Assembly: GCA_963513935.1 (NCBI GenBank)
Contig: OY740774.1
Coordinates: 83,538,890 to 83,602,889 of the forward strand
DNA from: Aphrophora alni
Lineage: Eukaryota > Arthropoda > Insecta > Hemiptera > Aphrophoridae
DNA length: 64,000 nucleotides
Direction: 5' to 3'
In this document: one piece after another, positions 15,201 through 23,835 of the stretch
Position numbering within the stretch: the stretch's first letter is position 1
Layout of the letters: each line of letters begins with the position of its first letter
Program-made: the position numbers and the translations under genes
The notes under the pieces: model-generated
Told to the model about the DNA's origin: nothing
The model's input: the letters and a program-made list of their open reading frames with translations, nothing else
The model's database searches: none

Positions 15201-16651
15201 AATTTACCAACACAAGTATACGTGTACGTTACTGATTTAAATTAATGATAGTGTCAGCCTATTTCTAAAGTACGTAATGATTATTTTACTATTTGTAAAA
15301 TGTAATATTAATGAGTTTTCAACCAGTATCACAACTAAAAACAGAATGCAACATTATTAATAAAATAAAATCTATTGTTTGTGTTTAGGCTAAATATAGT
15401 AGAGTTTTGCCACTGATAATAATGGGTACACTATCTGTGGCTGGAGCCTTCGCTTCTGTCTTTCTACCAGAGACGTTAAACATACATCTTCCACAGACAT
15501 TAGAGGAAGGAGAGATGTTAAAAGCTAGCTTTAATATCTGTTCAAGTACAAAAAGACGAAGGTAAGTTTGCGTGTTATTGAAGACTATATTTGAGGTCAA
15601 TATATCAATGCATCAATTTTAATTAGTGGCATTTAAATTGGTGTCTTTTGCACAAACTGGAATATATGCTAAAAACTGCTTAGTTTCCCGCCTGTTTGTG
15701 TTTTTTATAAAATAAATTATTGCTAAGGAACAGTTTAACACATTGACTGCTAAAAGTCATACAATATTGGTTGGCATATGCTAAAAATTTAAAAAAATAA
15801 TTTTTACTTAATATCAGATGTGTTATGATGGAAAAACATGTAGGAAGACAATTTGGGCAAAAAAATGTATTTTAGGCCATTTTAGTCTGCGTCCACTATC
15901 GTGGACGTGAGCACCTGGAGACGTCTACATAACACATATGTTACCATGGAAACATGAGAACTGAAAACTATGATTGCAAAAATGGAAGAAAACTATCTCC
16001 CCACATGCGCAAAACCAGTCGTCCACACCACACAAATGCTAGACACACTGACAAATCTAAGCAACAAAACTATGGCGTCCACGATCGCAGACGCGCGCAC
16101 ATGGCAGGGCCCCCTGAGTCCACGATCGTGGACGCTAGCAGTCATCGTGTTAAGGTAGAGCTATGACATTTAATATACACTTTTATCTTAATAAAAACCA
16201 TGTTCATGTAAAATTTGAAAACTGTTGTTTTAAAATGAAAATTTTCTCTATTACAGTCAATGATATTCTTTATTTTATTAAAACAAAAGTAAACTTTTTG
16301 GAAAACACATCATACAGTAGGGCTACATTTTTGTTGAAAACTGCTATGTCCTATTTATAATAACTGCCCAAAGTGGCAGCCTCTTTCTTAGATGCATGCA
16401 GTGATTTGTACTATCACTTTTCATGTTATTTTGTATAAAAAATGTTTACTGATCATCATTTTGAAACTGATAAAGATACCATTTTCAAATTTTACATGAA
16501 TTTGGTATTTATTAAATTTAAAATGTATACTAAATTGCATATCTTTACCTTAACCTGTTCTTTTAGAAACAGTGTTTTTGACCATATGTTCATATGAACT
16601 TTTTTACTTATTCTTAGGTCCCCTATCACCTCCCGAAGTTATGCCGATTGA
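44..16651 (+). CDS. SLC22-type organic cation/anion transporter, 3' part of gene (7 exons)
   Basis: Major facilitator superfamily transporter of the SLC22 (organic cation/carnitine transporter-like) family, expected in the plasma membrane and moving small organic ions; the substrate cannot be told. Joined exons: 44-203, 674-809, 8943-9153, 11684-11815, 13902-14083, 15389-15561, 16618-16651. All junctions are AG/GT and keep one frame for 341 codons to a TGA. In order the protein shows a membrane pair, the family motif PESPRWLLS, a cytoplasmic loop, a helix (residues near FFILAFDWVANAVVYNG), the MFS signature DRWGRR, further helices with GELLPTVLRSQAMG (family E-x-x-P-T-x-x-R), and the terminal FLPETLN motif before a basic tail. 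The first membrane segments and the large extracellular loop lie left of the window. Intron 2 is about 8 kb and full of repeats. Family assignment is firm; the exact subfamily is not. Confidence 0.9.
204..673 (+). other. SLC22 intron 1
   Basis: Intron between the first two exons in the window. It is mostly filled by a sense-oriented copy of the SINE-like repeat (254-510); the rest is AT-rich with nothing recognised. Confidence 0.85.
254..510 (+). repeat. SINE-like repeat, copy 1
   Basis: First of 16 copies of a ~250-bp family. Landmarks in order: GGGGCTCACT..AGTGAGTA, a CTTGGGTTAAACCCCTCT block, CTTTCCTATCA, CTATTARA, GATGATGACCGARAGG and an A-rich end. Copies lose the GGGGCTCAC end far more often than the other end, which fits 5' truncation of a retroposon, so the + direction is taken as sense. 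The GGGTTAGATCCC block loosely resembles a pol III B box. No encoded protein. Confidence 0.8.
674..809 (+). CDS. SLC22-like transporter, exon with PESPRWLLS motif
   Basis: Acceptor TAG at 671-673, donor GT at 810. Encodes YYWIIPESPRWLLSKNRIDE and continues through the large cytoplasmic loop to KMQ. PESPRWLL is a hallmark of the SLC22 and related sugar-porter-like families, placed just after membrane segment 6. Ends on a codon boundary. Confidence 0.92.
810..6639 (+). other. SLC22 intron 2, left part
   Basis: Very AT-rich intron DNA. It holds one SINE-like copy (2259-2507) and a poly(A) run of about 18 bases near 5546-5564. No exon, TIR or conserved coding segment was recognised in the rest. 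Confidence 0.6.
2259..2507 (+). repeat. SINE-like repeat, copy 2
   Basis: Full-length sense copy: starts AGGGGCTCACTATAGTGAGT, contains TTTCCTATCAGGTCTCTC and CCTGACGCTATTAGAGTAT, ends GATGATGACCGAGAGG then TTTTTCTCTTTAAACAAC. Confidence 0.85.
6820..7230 (+). pseudogene. Penelope-like retroelement fragment, GIY-YIG endonuclease part
   Basis: Translated on + the region gives NCIYNIKCECDREYIGQTKR and PLDIRIK, the C-x-Y-x-I-x-C-x-C...YIGQT...L-x-x-R pattern of GIY-YIG domains at the C-terminus of Penelope-like elements. After a stop at 7018 a shifted frame continues with AKII and KLIEGSYIKLLENP, which fits the rest of the domain. There is no intact frame; the upstream reverse transcriptase is missing or too decayed to see. 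Confidence 0.7.
7245..7784 (-). repeat. Possible solo LTR or other retroelement block
   Basis: A block clearly richer in G+C than its surroundings. Read on the minus strand from TGTAGTGTGGCC-like sequence near 7784, it has a TATATAA near 7515, an AATAAA near 7415 and a GC-rich end, the order expected in a long terminal repeat. No partner LTR, primer-binding site or duplication was found, so this is only a suggestion. Open frames inside it encode nothing recognisable. Confidence 0.3.
7785..8265 (+). other. SLC22 intron 2, unassigned stretch
   Basis: Moderate-complexity sequence without recognised coding or TIR structure. A 67-codon open frame at 7805-8008 shows no family signal. Confidence 0.4.
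8266..8765 (-). pseudogene. LINE 3' coding fragment (RNase H/zinc-knuckle tail)
   Basis: On the minus strand gives KPNKEAVAYLRLGTGHDCLA, AHLKRIHVLDSDLCVLCRQT and NREHLLRCPRL, the R-x-x-TGH...L-x-R...C-x-x-C....H-L-x-x-CP tail of Jockey/CR1-type non-LTR retrotransposon polyproteins. Stops and frameshifts upstream and downstream show it is dead. A related but more decayed copy lies on + at 54560-54930. Confidence 0.7.
8943..9153 (+). CDS. SLC22-like transporter, exon with membrane segment 7
   Basis: Acceptor CAG at 8940-8942, donor GTAAGT from 9154. Encodes the end of the cytoplasmic loop (DILRYPNIRRKFFILAFDW) and the segment ANAVVYNGLSYNTTNLGVSD, typical of SLC22 helix 7. An open frame running on past 9153 into the intron is read-through and not coding. 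Confidence 0.9.
9556..9842. mobile_element. hAT-type MITE
   Basis: 287-bp element with ends TAGCGATGT... and ...ACATCACTA, short imperfect TIRs of the hAT style, flanked on both sides by the same 8 bases CCTCAGAC (9548-9555 and 9843-9850). The 8-bp duplication is the hAT signature. The inside is rich in TCGA/CGAAAT motifs and encodes no transposase. It lies in SLC22 intron 3. Confidence 0.85.
9851..10326 (-). pseudogene. LINE reverse transcriptase fragment
   Basis: Minus-strand translation in shifting frames gives NKFGFRQGRSTMNVKFVLSQ and FINLKKDYDKVQRKK, resembling the F-R-x-G-R-S-T...F-x-D-L-x-K-A-Y-D segment before and at RT motif A. The catalytic aspartate of motif A is changed to N in the visible frame. 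Decayed. Confidence 0.55.
10328..11571 (+). mobile_element. Decayed mariner-like transposon, copy A
   Basis: 1244-bp element. Left end CAGAATGTTTCAAAAAGG (TA at 10326-10327) and right end, read inverted, CAGGATGCTTCTAAAAGG, with shared TTTGTAAATTTATA further in, form imperfect TIRs. The inside is a broken transposase matching copy B at 38160-39329: TIDK-like segments, LDFYFWEFMKDKVYE (aspartate of the third catalytic motif kept) and a tail near the right end. Many stops; the duplicated TA on the right has mutated to CA. In SLC22 intron 3. Confidence 0.8.
11684..11815 (+). CDS. SLC22-like transporter, exon with DRWGRR motif
   Basis: Acceptor AAG at 11681-11683, donor GTAAGT from 11816. Encodes AAVEIPSYIITWYAMDRWGRR followed by a hydrophobic helix. 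E-x-P plus D-R-x-G-R-R is the conserved helix 8 to 9 region of MFS transporters. Confidence 0.92.
12190..12460 (-). pseudogene. LINE C-terminal tail fragment
   Basis: Minus strand gives LLTGHNHFVKHLLTLCI then EPVCGLYKESEKITKHILEC, matching the TGH...L...C-x-x-x-x-E-x-x-x-H-x-L-x-x-C tail of LINE polyproteins. The second cysteine of the knuckle and the frame near the end are lost. Confidence 0.6.
12900..13480 (+). pseudogene. LINE reverse transcriptase thumb/C-terminal fragment
   Basis: Frame from 12913 gives TKFLVLIIDNQLNWREHIDS and YYGLVFPHLNYGILAWGNS; after a stop, another frame gives FTLQKRAVRLVAGLRQ and CRQAFKELLILTFPC. This is the standard order at the end of Jockey-like RT domains (K-F-L-G-x-x-x-D...W-x-x-H...YG-x-x-x-WG-x-S...Q-K-x-x-x-R). 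Frameshifted and dead. Confidence 0.75.
13902..14083 (+). CDS. SLC22-like transporter, exon with ELLPTVLR motif
   Basis: Acceptor CAG at 13899-13901, donor GTAAGT from 14084. Encodes two membrane helices with GKFGIAASFAVFYVFVGEL between and ELLPTVLRSQAMGIASF after, the conserved helix 10 to 11 region. Open frame beyond 14083 is intronic. Confidence 0.92.
14212..14235 (+). repeat. Lone piggyBac-type terminal repeat
   Basis: TTAACACTTTAACTATCAGA matches the left end of the piggyBac element at 35157 (TTAACACTTTAACTTCCAGG) in 18 of 20 positions. No matching inverted end was found within the next kilobase, so it is either a truncated MITE or chance. Confidence 0.45.
14640..14830 (+). repeat. SINE-like repeat, copy 3 (5' truncated)
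   Basis: Sense copy beginning near the CTTGGGTTAGATCC block, then CTTTCCTATCAGG, CACTATTAGAGTATTCAGGG and AAGGCGATGAT, ending ATTTAAACAACAAG. It lacks the GGGGCTCAC end. Confidence 0.8.
15389..15561 (+). CDS. SLC22-like transporter, exon with last membrane helix
   Basis: Acceptor TAG at 15386-15388, donor GTAAGT from 15562. Encodes AKYSRVLPLIIMGTLSVAGA, then VFLPETLNIHLPQTLEEGE, the classic end of the transmembrane domain and the start of the cytoplasmic tail of SLC22 proteins. Ends after two bases of an arginine codon. Confidence 0.92.
15739..16149. mobile_element. piggyBac-type MITE with palindromic subterminal sites
   Basis: 411 bp between TTAA at 15735-15738 and TTAA at 16150-16153. Ends CACATTGACTGCTAAA and, inverted, CACGATGACTGCTAGC form 16-bp imperfect TIRs. 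Inside lie perfect or near-perfect 16-mers GTCCACTATCGTGGAC (15891-15906) and GTCCACGATCGTGGAC (16118-16133), plus a degenerate third at 16077-16092. It encodes no transposase; open frames across it are incidental. In SLC22 intron 6. Confidence 0.8.
16618..16651 (+). CDS. SLC22-like transporter, terminal coding exon and stop
   Basis: Pyrimidine-rich tract and TTCTTAG at 16611-16617 act as acceptor. In the phase left by the previous exon the 34 bases encode a short basic/polar tail (SPITSRSYAD) and a TGA at 16649-16651. The exon is short, so it rests on the acceptor, the phase and the sensible tail length. A possible polyadenylation hexamer AATAAA lies near 16932. Confidence 0.6.
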
Positions 16652-17277
16652 TTGTAATTTAATATTTTTTGTAACCCTATAAAACACAAAAAGTTTTAAT
16701 TCACATAAATGAAAAAATTAAAGAAGTATTAAATGAGGAAATTTTTATCTTTTTGGTCAGGTAAAAATCCCATCGCAAATTTTTTTTTAATTCAATTTTT
16801 TACTACTTTTTGTTATATCTTACTTATACCATTTTATTTAATACTTTGGAATACACACTTTATTCCTAATCTGAGGATCCGTGTCTTGGAACTTGTAGTA
16901 ACTGTTTTGAGTGGTCGCCATTTTAAACAGAAAATAAAATACTAAAACCCTGAATATCCTGTTCCTGGGCGCGCGGCGGCTCGCTACCAGCATGACTAAA
17001 AACCTTTGTCTACAATGCCGACTCTTCGAAAGACGATATATCTGCAATATAAACGCTTATCAACTTTCATACTTGTTACTAAAAAATTAATAGATTCAAA
17101 ATATAGGCTATATATACACACTATTTAGCATTAAACTCCAAAAACCTTGACAAAAGTTCACAATTAAAATATTTAACTTATTTGTTGTTTGTAATTTAAT
17201 TTAAACTACATAGTATCTGGAAGACACAGGTAATCGTTGAATATAATATTTTTAACCTTTACATATTTTTTATGTTA
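16652..17277 (+). other. SLC22 3' UTR and flank
   Basis: Downstream of the stop. AATAAA near 16932 could end the transcript. A short G+C-rich patch (GGGCGCGCGGCGGCTCGC near 16967) stands out but matches nothing recognised. Confidence 0.4.
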
Positions 17278-18325
17278 CAGTAGAACCCCTCAAACTCGAC
17301 ACAATGTGGACTTTAAGGTTGTCGAGTTTGGGGGTTGTCGAGTTTTAGGGAACTTTGGTATTTAATGGTTAGGTTTGCAACAAATACTCAAAATTATTTT
17401 AAATAACTGTACATTTATTGATTATCAATGATTAAACGTTTATTGCAAAAAAAGTCCCTGCCTGAAAACAAAAAAATAGTGTGTTCAATCACACATTAAA
17501 ATTAAATTTATCGATCGGTCAAATGAAATTTAAAAAGTGTTGGCCTTGTACAATAGGTTTAGTAAACTAAAAAGACCTATCCTAATATGCTGTAATAAAA
17601 TTTACAGTAAAGTCTACAGTAAAAAACAGACAGTCCATTAAATATTTTTAAAGATTAAAACAATTTTATATATATATATATAAAAAAAAACATTAGAGCA
17701 AAGTTAGCACTGTTTGAAAAAACTTTTGATTGATCTTTGTTTTTCATTTTCGACTGGACGTCTGGCAGCTTCATCTCGAAGTCGCCGAAGAAAAAGAATG
17801 TCCATACCAAACACAGTCCAATACAAATGCTATAAATTGAACTGCTGATCGCATTTTATAATTAAGAGTCGGATTATTTTTCTCACATGGTTAAGACCTT
17901 TATTACAAAACTTGAATCATAGTTCTACGACGCTCCGTTGAATTGTTATGACAAAAGACTTGCCGCTTACTTTAATGGAATCGGTGCTAATGACCGGTAG
18001 CATCCGGCTGGTTAGGCGCTTGGGTTCACAACAATATGAATGTTTTGACAACAAATGTTTAGGGCTGTCCTGGTCTACCTGGACCCTTTATCTTTAACTT
18101 TGGCCTCTACTATACAGTAGGATTAGAAAGTGGCTAGACAAAGGAGCATCCCTCACAGCTGTATAAACAAAAGTAACAAGCCTCAACCTCCGGGCATCTG
18201 GCAGGCGCACATGGCGTAAAACAATGCAGTGAATGACCTTGGAAATCCCATGCTCTTTGTCACTGGCCCTGTCGAGTTTGACGGAATGTCGAGTTTGAGG
18301 GGGTCGAGTTTGAGGGGTTCTACTG
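17278..18325 (-). mobile_element. pogo/Tigger-type element, internally deleted
   Basis: 1048 bp flanked by TA (17276-17277 and 18326-18327). The outer 23 bases are a perfect TIR beginning CAGTAGAACCCC and ending CTCGAC. The unit CAAACTCGAC recurs in both arms: one direct and two inverted on the left, three on the right. On the minus strand an open end MDILFLRRLRDEAARRPVEN then EKQRSIKSFFKQC and stop (17705-17707) looks like the C-terminal tail of pogo-family transposases (K-Q-x-S-I-x-x-F-F). The catalytic domain is missing. Confidence 0.75.
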
Positions 18326-19163
18326 TATTTCTAAATGAGTTACAAACTTTTAATGAAGATTTAAATTCAAATCAAATGCGTTTATTACTTGTTTTTACAT
18401 CATTTCAAAAAAATCATCAGAAAAATTTCAAAAGAAAAAAAAACAAATGTTTAGACATGTGAATTAGAACAAAATGGTGACTTGCCAAGTACTGATAATA
18501 CAACTAACATTCTTAAACCAAAATCTACTTCCAATAGAAAAAAATAAAACAATTGCAACATTGTTTTCTGAAAAAAATCAGAAAAAACAAATAGATTTAT
18601 AAGCTAAAATAATATTGACTTTATTTATATATATCTACTAAGCTACTAAGTGTTGATAATTTTCTGTTGCCTATTTTCTACAAAATTAATAATAATAGTT
18701 AATTTTTATTTCCTGTCCATCAACTCCTGTGTAAGCTTATTAAATTCAAGCTTCAAAATGTATCTACCAGCCATCGTTTACAACTAATGTTCTCTCTTTG
18801 TTATGCTTGAAGCCTGTATTACAAATCACATGCATTTAAAAACCGAGGAGCCAGTTTCTGCTACTTAGATGTTTTTACGAAGGCGCGCACATCAACCCTC
18901 CTCTACCCCTGTCATCTATTAGACGGCCACTAGTCCGCATGCCCAGATATATGATGGCAACAATACATTATTCAACCTAATTGAAAAGAAACTTATACCT
19001 AAATGTTGTAATGATTGTTACATGGATTTTGCCTGAATTATTAACCATGTTGTGAACCTGCAGCCAGGCTCACTACACCTAAATCATGAGTTTCTGTGTC
19101 CCATGAACCAGGTTCACATCAAACCAGTTTAACATGGCACAAAAGGTCTCGAAAACCTTCTTT
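18326..19163. other. Intergenic, nothing recognised
   Basis: AT-rich sequence between a pogo-like element and a LINE fragment. No coding or repeat structure seen. Confidence 0.4.
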
Positions 19164-19710
19164 TCATATATAATTAGTGCCTAGATAACCGTGCCTAAAC
19201 ACTGCTGTCCCAACAATGTTGCCGTGCTCAGAAAATGTGGAAGGTTGAATCCACATTCTCCCCATACCTTCAAGGTGATTTTTGAGGGAGTTATGGCCAA
19301 TCAGAAGGCCAACTACCAATTTTGCTTCTGACCTACTAGGATCCAGTTCTTTGCCGAGATGTCTATCCAGGCCATCAACAAAATCATATGTTTGTCTCTG
19401 ACCCCTCACCATATGTGAGTCAGATCAAATATCTTCCCTTATATATCTTTAAAAAATGTTCTTGAGATTCCAATAAACAGTTTAGGGTCTACTGATGGTA
19501 CTCCAGTGCCTCTTAATGGAAGTTTATCATATAGTTCATCCTCCATTATCCCTTCATGTCTTGCGACCCAAACAAGTTTCACATTCTTTCTAGATAAGAG
19601 TTGATCAATCAGCGACTGACACTCCTAGACCAGCTTCAATGTCATTTGGGACCCAATATGGTCATATGATAATATCAGAGTATAGCAACACCTGTGCCCA
19701 TATTGGCTGA
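19164..19710 (-). pseudogene. LINE RNase H and tail fragment
   Basis: Minus strand: LVWECQSLIDQLLSRKNVKL then VWVARHEGIMEDELYDKL (decayed RNase H W-V-P-G-H-x-G-x-x-G-N-E), followed downstream by SRSEAKLVVGLLIGHNSLKN and HLEGMGRM (TGHN...H-L tail). Frames shift between blocks. Confidence 0.6.
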
Positions 19711-20589
19711 ATCCAGATTTTTTTTTTGTGCATGTGAGTATGGCATCATTCCAGCTTGAAAAACTTAGTAACATGTTCGGTTTAAATGATCAAGTTAAAA
19801 AAGTGATCCTTTTGCTCAGACAATAATTATATAAGTTCTTCATAAATCTATTTATGTAGATTTTGGTAAACTGAATCAATGTAGATTTCATCCAACTCTT
19901 CACAAGTAATTGTTTCGGGTTTAGTGGTATGGAGCCAATTTTTGAGAGTGTAAATATTTATGAGGTAGATAAGATCTTGATTTTAATCATACCACACAAG
20001 TTGTTCCATTACCCCAAACTACATTTGATGAATTGTTTCAGAAATAAAATGAAGGAGGAACCAAACTCAATGGATGTGACTGGGAAACTGTGTTTACCTA
20101 ATGGTGTTGCAGCTGACGAGGCTTTGATGCCAATTAATGTGATAGTGACAAACTATGATGATGAAACCCACTGAACCTTGTGTGCAATCGTTCAAATTAT
20201 TATTGTAAAGTATTATTTAAGTTGACTGTAAAGATACAAAGAAATGCTGATTAACATGATTTGTGTTATTCATTTTATTAAACTGTGTTTAAATATGTAA
20301 GAATGTTTGTATTTTGTTTCCCTTTAATATTAGGCCTGGTGCAGTACAGTAATGTCAACTGTGTCCTTAAGTTTGAAAGGGTTCCATATGAAGTTTAGGA
20401 CTTAGGGTCATGAAATGTGTTCAAATCTATGATATGGCAAATAGTTGTTCACAAGAACAGTTTGCTTAGTCCCCGATATAATTTGGCAGTTCAGGGGGAA
20501 CCTTGCTGTGCATTCATTTTATAATGGGGTCAGCATTACTTCTTGTATAGTGGCTTAAAGATTAATAAATCAAAAACAAAAAATCACAG
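19711..20589. other. Intergenic, nothing recognised
   Basis: An 81-codon + open frame at 19929-20174 has no recognised motif. No TIR or family repeat seen. Confidence 0.35.
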
Positions 20590-21110
20590 AATAAAAAACA
20601 TATCAGAAGAAGCATTATTATAGATGGAAAAGAAATGGACCAATTAGAGGATTTTTGCTACTTGGGAGCATAAGTGTGTCTGGTAGTAGAGAAACGGATG
20701 AAAAAATGATTAACAGTTTTAAAATGCCAAAGGAATCTTTGAGCAAGTATCCCCAGATCTATAGTAGGACTAAGATGGTTGCTAGTAATTTCAAATCAGT
20801 GATGTAAAAATCAAAACACTTTCAAAAATTTGAAATAAGAACAAAGTGAAAGAGATTAGGCCACATTTAAGGAGAAATGAGTAAAAAATTACAAGAAGGA
20901 TAATGGAATTGAATCTTCAAGGACACAGAAGAAGTGGGAGATCTAGGATAACCTGGAGGTATAAGGTGGACCGGGAGTTGAGGTTAGCAGGAACGGCATG
21001 GGGAGAGGTGAATGCAATGGCTTCAGAGTGTGTTGGAGGAGATTTGTGGCTGACTTATGTCCTCATAGGAATAACGGAAGAAATAATAATGATTTAGACC
21101 TCATAAACCC
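20590..21110 (+). pseudogene. LINE endonuclease-RT C-terminal fragment
   Basis: Shifting + frames read LIIDGKEMDQLEDFCYLGA, then ELNLQGHRRSGRSRITWRYK and VDRELRLAGTAWGEVNAMAS followed by LCP. This matches the end of the widespread insect LINE ORF with CYLG...GRP-x-x-TW...L...W-x-x-x-x-x-x-A-x-D-R. Dead. Confidence 0.65.
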
Positions 21111-22395
21111 TTTTTATCCAAAATCTCATCCAGAGAAGAGTACCTTATTTTTACCCTTCACCAAACTACATATTCTCCTGATATACCTCAATAGGAGAAA
21201 GGTAAAAGTTGTGGTAATTTCTTCCAACTTTTCCATATTCAAAGTTTAACACACCTAGCACTTATTTTACACTACTCTACCCTTCAAACGAGGCAACAAA
21301 CTGTAATAAATGATTACTTATAATCAACTAAAAGGGTTGCGAGTGTTTATCATGCATGTTCATATACAACTAATATCTCTGCGAAAGTGCTCACAATTAG
21401 TTCTCAATGCTTCTTCTAAGAAGAAAAAACATAATCTCGTTATTTAATAGACACACCTCGTATACAACATAATAAATAAGAGATATTCAATTTTTGCTAA
21501 AGCTATTAACTATGATTTATATCCATTTAGCTAGGTCCAACAATAACCATAATAATACAAATAAAGGAAGTTAGGAATATGAATGAAAGCTAAAATAAAA
21601 TATAAAAAAGAAACATGTATTTATAAAAATAAATTTGACAAACAATTAAACACAATGTTATGTAAGAACCAGTATTAATAAAAAACTGTTAAAATTATTT
21701 ATAAAATATAACATAAAAATATAATTATATAAAGTATAGACTCAATATTTTGTACACAACAAAAAACGTTAATTAAATAACAATAAATTAGTAAAAAATA
21801 TGCTTAATAGTATAAAATTAGTACAACCTAATATTACCTGTATAATCTTGAAAATGTCTTTTAACAAAAATATCACAAATACCACTTAAATACACATACA
21901 AACATTTTAAATAACCACATTCATTATTTTTTCTCAAATTTCTTGTCTTTAAATTTGATCAAAATAAGAGTATTTCAGTTTTTAAATTAAATAAAAAGAG
22001 ATTTTTCTGTCTTCCATTATTTCATATCACCAGGTTTAAATACGATTAGGAATATTTCCCTTACATTTAATTTGAATCTATAACTGACTCGCCTATTTGA
22101 CTAATACAATCTCGTAGATATAAACAAGTGCAATCAACCTAATGTTGTAATTTCATTAAAATTGATAACTAATTAAATATGAGAGTGGTTTACACTTTTT
22201 TATTTTTTAAACATTTGTGACCCCTTTAACTTTTGTGAAATTTCTTCTAAATATCAAAGCTATGTCATTCTAACTATATCTTGTACATCAGAACAACATT
22301 TTTATTTTTTTTAAAAGGACAATGTGATATCTATTACTGTTTTAATAAAACAAATAATAGATATAACTTAATTCCCACTATTATTATGGTGACAA
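21111..22395. other. Intergenic AT-rich stretch
   Basis: Strongly AT-rich, A-runs and short direct repeats only. Nothing coding or TE-like recognised. Confidence 0.45.
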
Positions 22396-23166
22396 TTACA
22401 TACTCCCGATTATCCGTGAAATTAGGTGGCACAGACATCGCGGATAGTGAAAATCGTGAATAAGCAAGAATGCTAAAAATAAAAGGAAAATATGTAATAA
22501 AGAAATAGTTTTGACATAAAAAGACTTCAATATACTGTACTAAAACACATAATACATATTACAAACCTATAAATTATAAACATTTTAATGTACATTTTAT
22601 ATGAAATAAAAAAGTGTAACAAACGAGAAGTTTTTGTAGTAAAAGAAAACAACAATATAGGAAAAAACATTATGCTACGCTAGTACAGTATTGCAGTTTT
22701 AATTACCTGACAGTTTTCAAAAAATCAAACATTGTTTTTTGTTTCTTACTGAGAAAACACCGTCTCTTGATTCTTGACCAAGCTTTTCTTAGCATCAGTT
22801 TTTCATCTAACTGCGTGTCATCGTCTTGTCTAAATACTGGATAAGTGAGCAGTCCATTGATGTGTTGCAAAGCCACTTCACGTTTCAATCGTGCATGCAC
22901 GTACATTCCTTTTTCCTCTTCACTTACATTTTGCTTTTTATTCACCCCTTCTGGCTTTGTCTGCTATTTCTTGGTCCGTCAGTTACTCGAATCTCGACTT
23001 ATTAGCATCACAGTCCAACCACTCTAGACAGTAAGCTTAGCTCGACTGCACAACTTCGTTATCGTAGTTTTACTGGTTGTTACCCGTACTAAACAGGTAA
23101 AGAGAACCGTAAAATCATTTTTACTATTTTTTTCCACAAGACTCGCGGATAATCGGGAGTACACTG
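22396..23166 (-). mobile_element. pogo/Tigger-type element with transposase tail
   Basis: About 770 bp. The right end read inverted starts CAGTGTACTCCCGATTATCC; the left end carries TACTCCCGATTATCCG with a damaged outer edge. TA follows on the right. On the minus strand an 80-codon frame (22945-22703) reads HINGLLTYPVFRQDDDTQLD, EKLMLRKAWSRIKRRCFLSK and KQKTMFDFLKTVR, like the acidic region and K-Q-x-T-x-x-D-F tail of Tigger transposases. The DDE domain is deleted. Confidence 0.7.
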
Positions 23167-23613
23167 TAGTTGATATAAAATCATAACAAATGGTTAAGAG
23201 AGAGTTTAGTTAGGTGTTATCCTTAAGGATGTGCATTATTACAGGGATAACAGCACAGCTCCCTGTTTCGCTTTACTCACATTTTGAGTTTTTTACTGTT
23301 ATGGTAAATTTACTGAATTAGCATCGACTAACTGAGTTAGGATTTTCACCGCATACCCATCCTCTACTCGTATGTTTGCTTCATCGCGTCCATTCCAATA
23401 GAAGCTTTCTTGCAAGATGGACATAAAAATAAGAAAGATTTTTTTTTTTAACCAATAAAAGATATTGGATACATATTTTTTTCCATGTCGAATTCTTAAG
23501 TGAATCTAGTTATTTAAACGAATCCTAATGTTTAACCCATATTGAAGGTCATTCATTGTTCCATTTAATCTGATCTAAAATTGTGTATTTATTGTCTCCA
23601 TTACACATGCCCT
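23167..23613. other. Intergenic, nothing recognised
   Basis: No motif or family repeat recognised. Confidence 0.35.
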
Positions 23614-23835
23614 TTAGGATTCACTTATAGTAAATAAAGAGTGACAATCCCGAGGGAGCTGGATACACACCTTTCTTCATTTAGTCTTGGGTTAGATTTT
23701 TTTTTTTTCCAAACGGGTCTTGACCATCTCTTATTCTCTTTCAATGCAATTAAAGTATTTGAGGGTTAGCTATATTATGCTCTTGTTTAGTTTAGGTTTT
23801 GATGACGAACATAGTTTTTCTCTTTACAAAATAAA
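23614..23835 (+). repeat. SINE-like repeat, copy 4
   Basis: Diverged + copy: CACTTATAGTAAATAAAGAG, GCAATCCCGAGGG-like block, TAGTCTTGGGTTAGAT, GTATTTGAGGG and TGATGACGAACA. Confidence 0.75.

Larger units (their letters stand above)
14084..15388 (+). other. SLC22 intron 5
   Basis: Holds a lone piggyBac-type end (14212-14235) and SINE-like copy 3 (14640-14830). The remaining sequence is AT-rich with nothing recognised. Confidence 0.6.

Noticed and set aside
15954..16166. Two overlapping open frames of 70 and 62 codons
   Set aside because: They run through the piggyBac-type MITE and its palindromes; no protein signal.
16960..16990. CpG-island promoter in the GC-rich patch
   Set aside because: Only about 20 bases long and lies downstream of SLC22 without an associated gene start.
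18229..18462. 77-codon open frame
   Set aside because: It is formed by the right arm of the pogo-type element with its repeated GTCGAGTTTG units, not by a gene.
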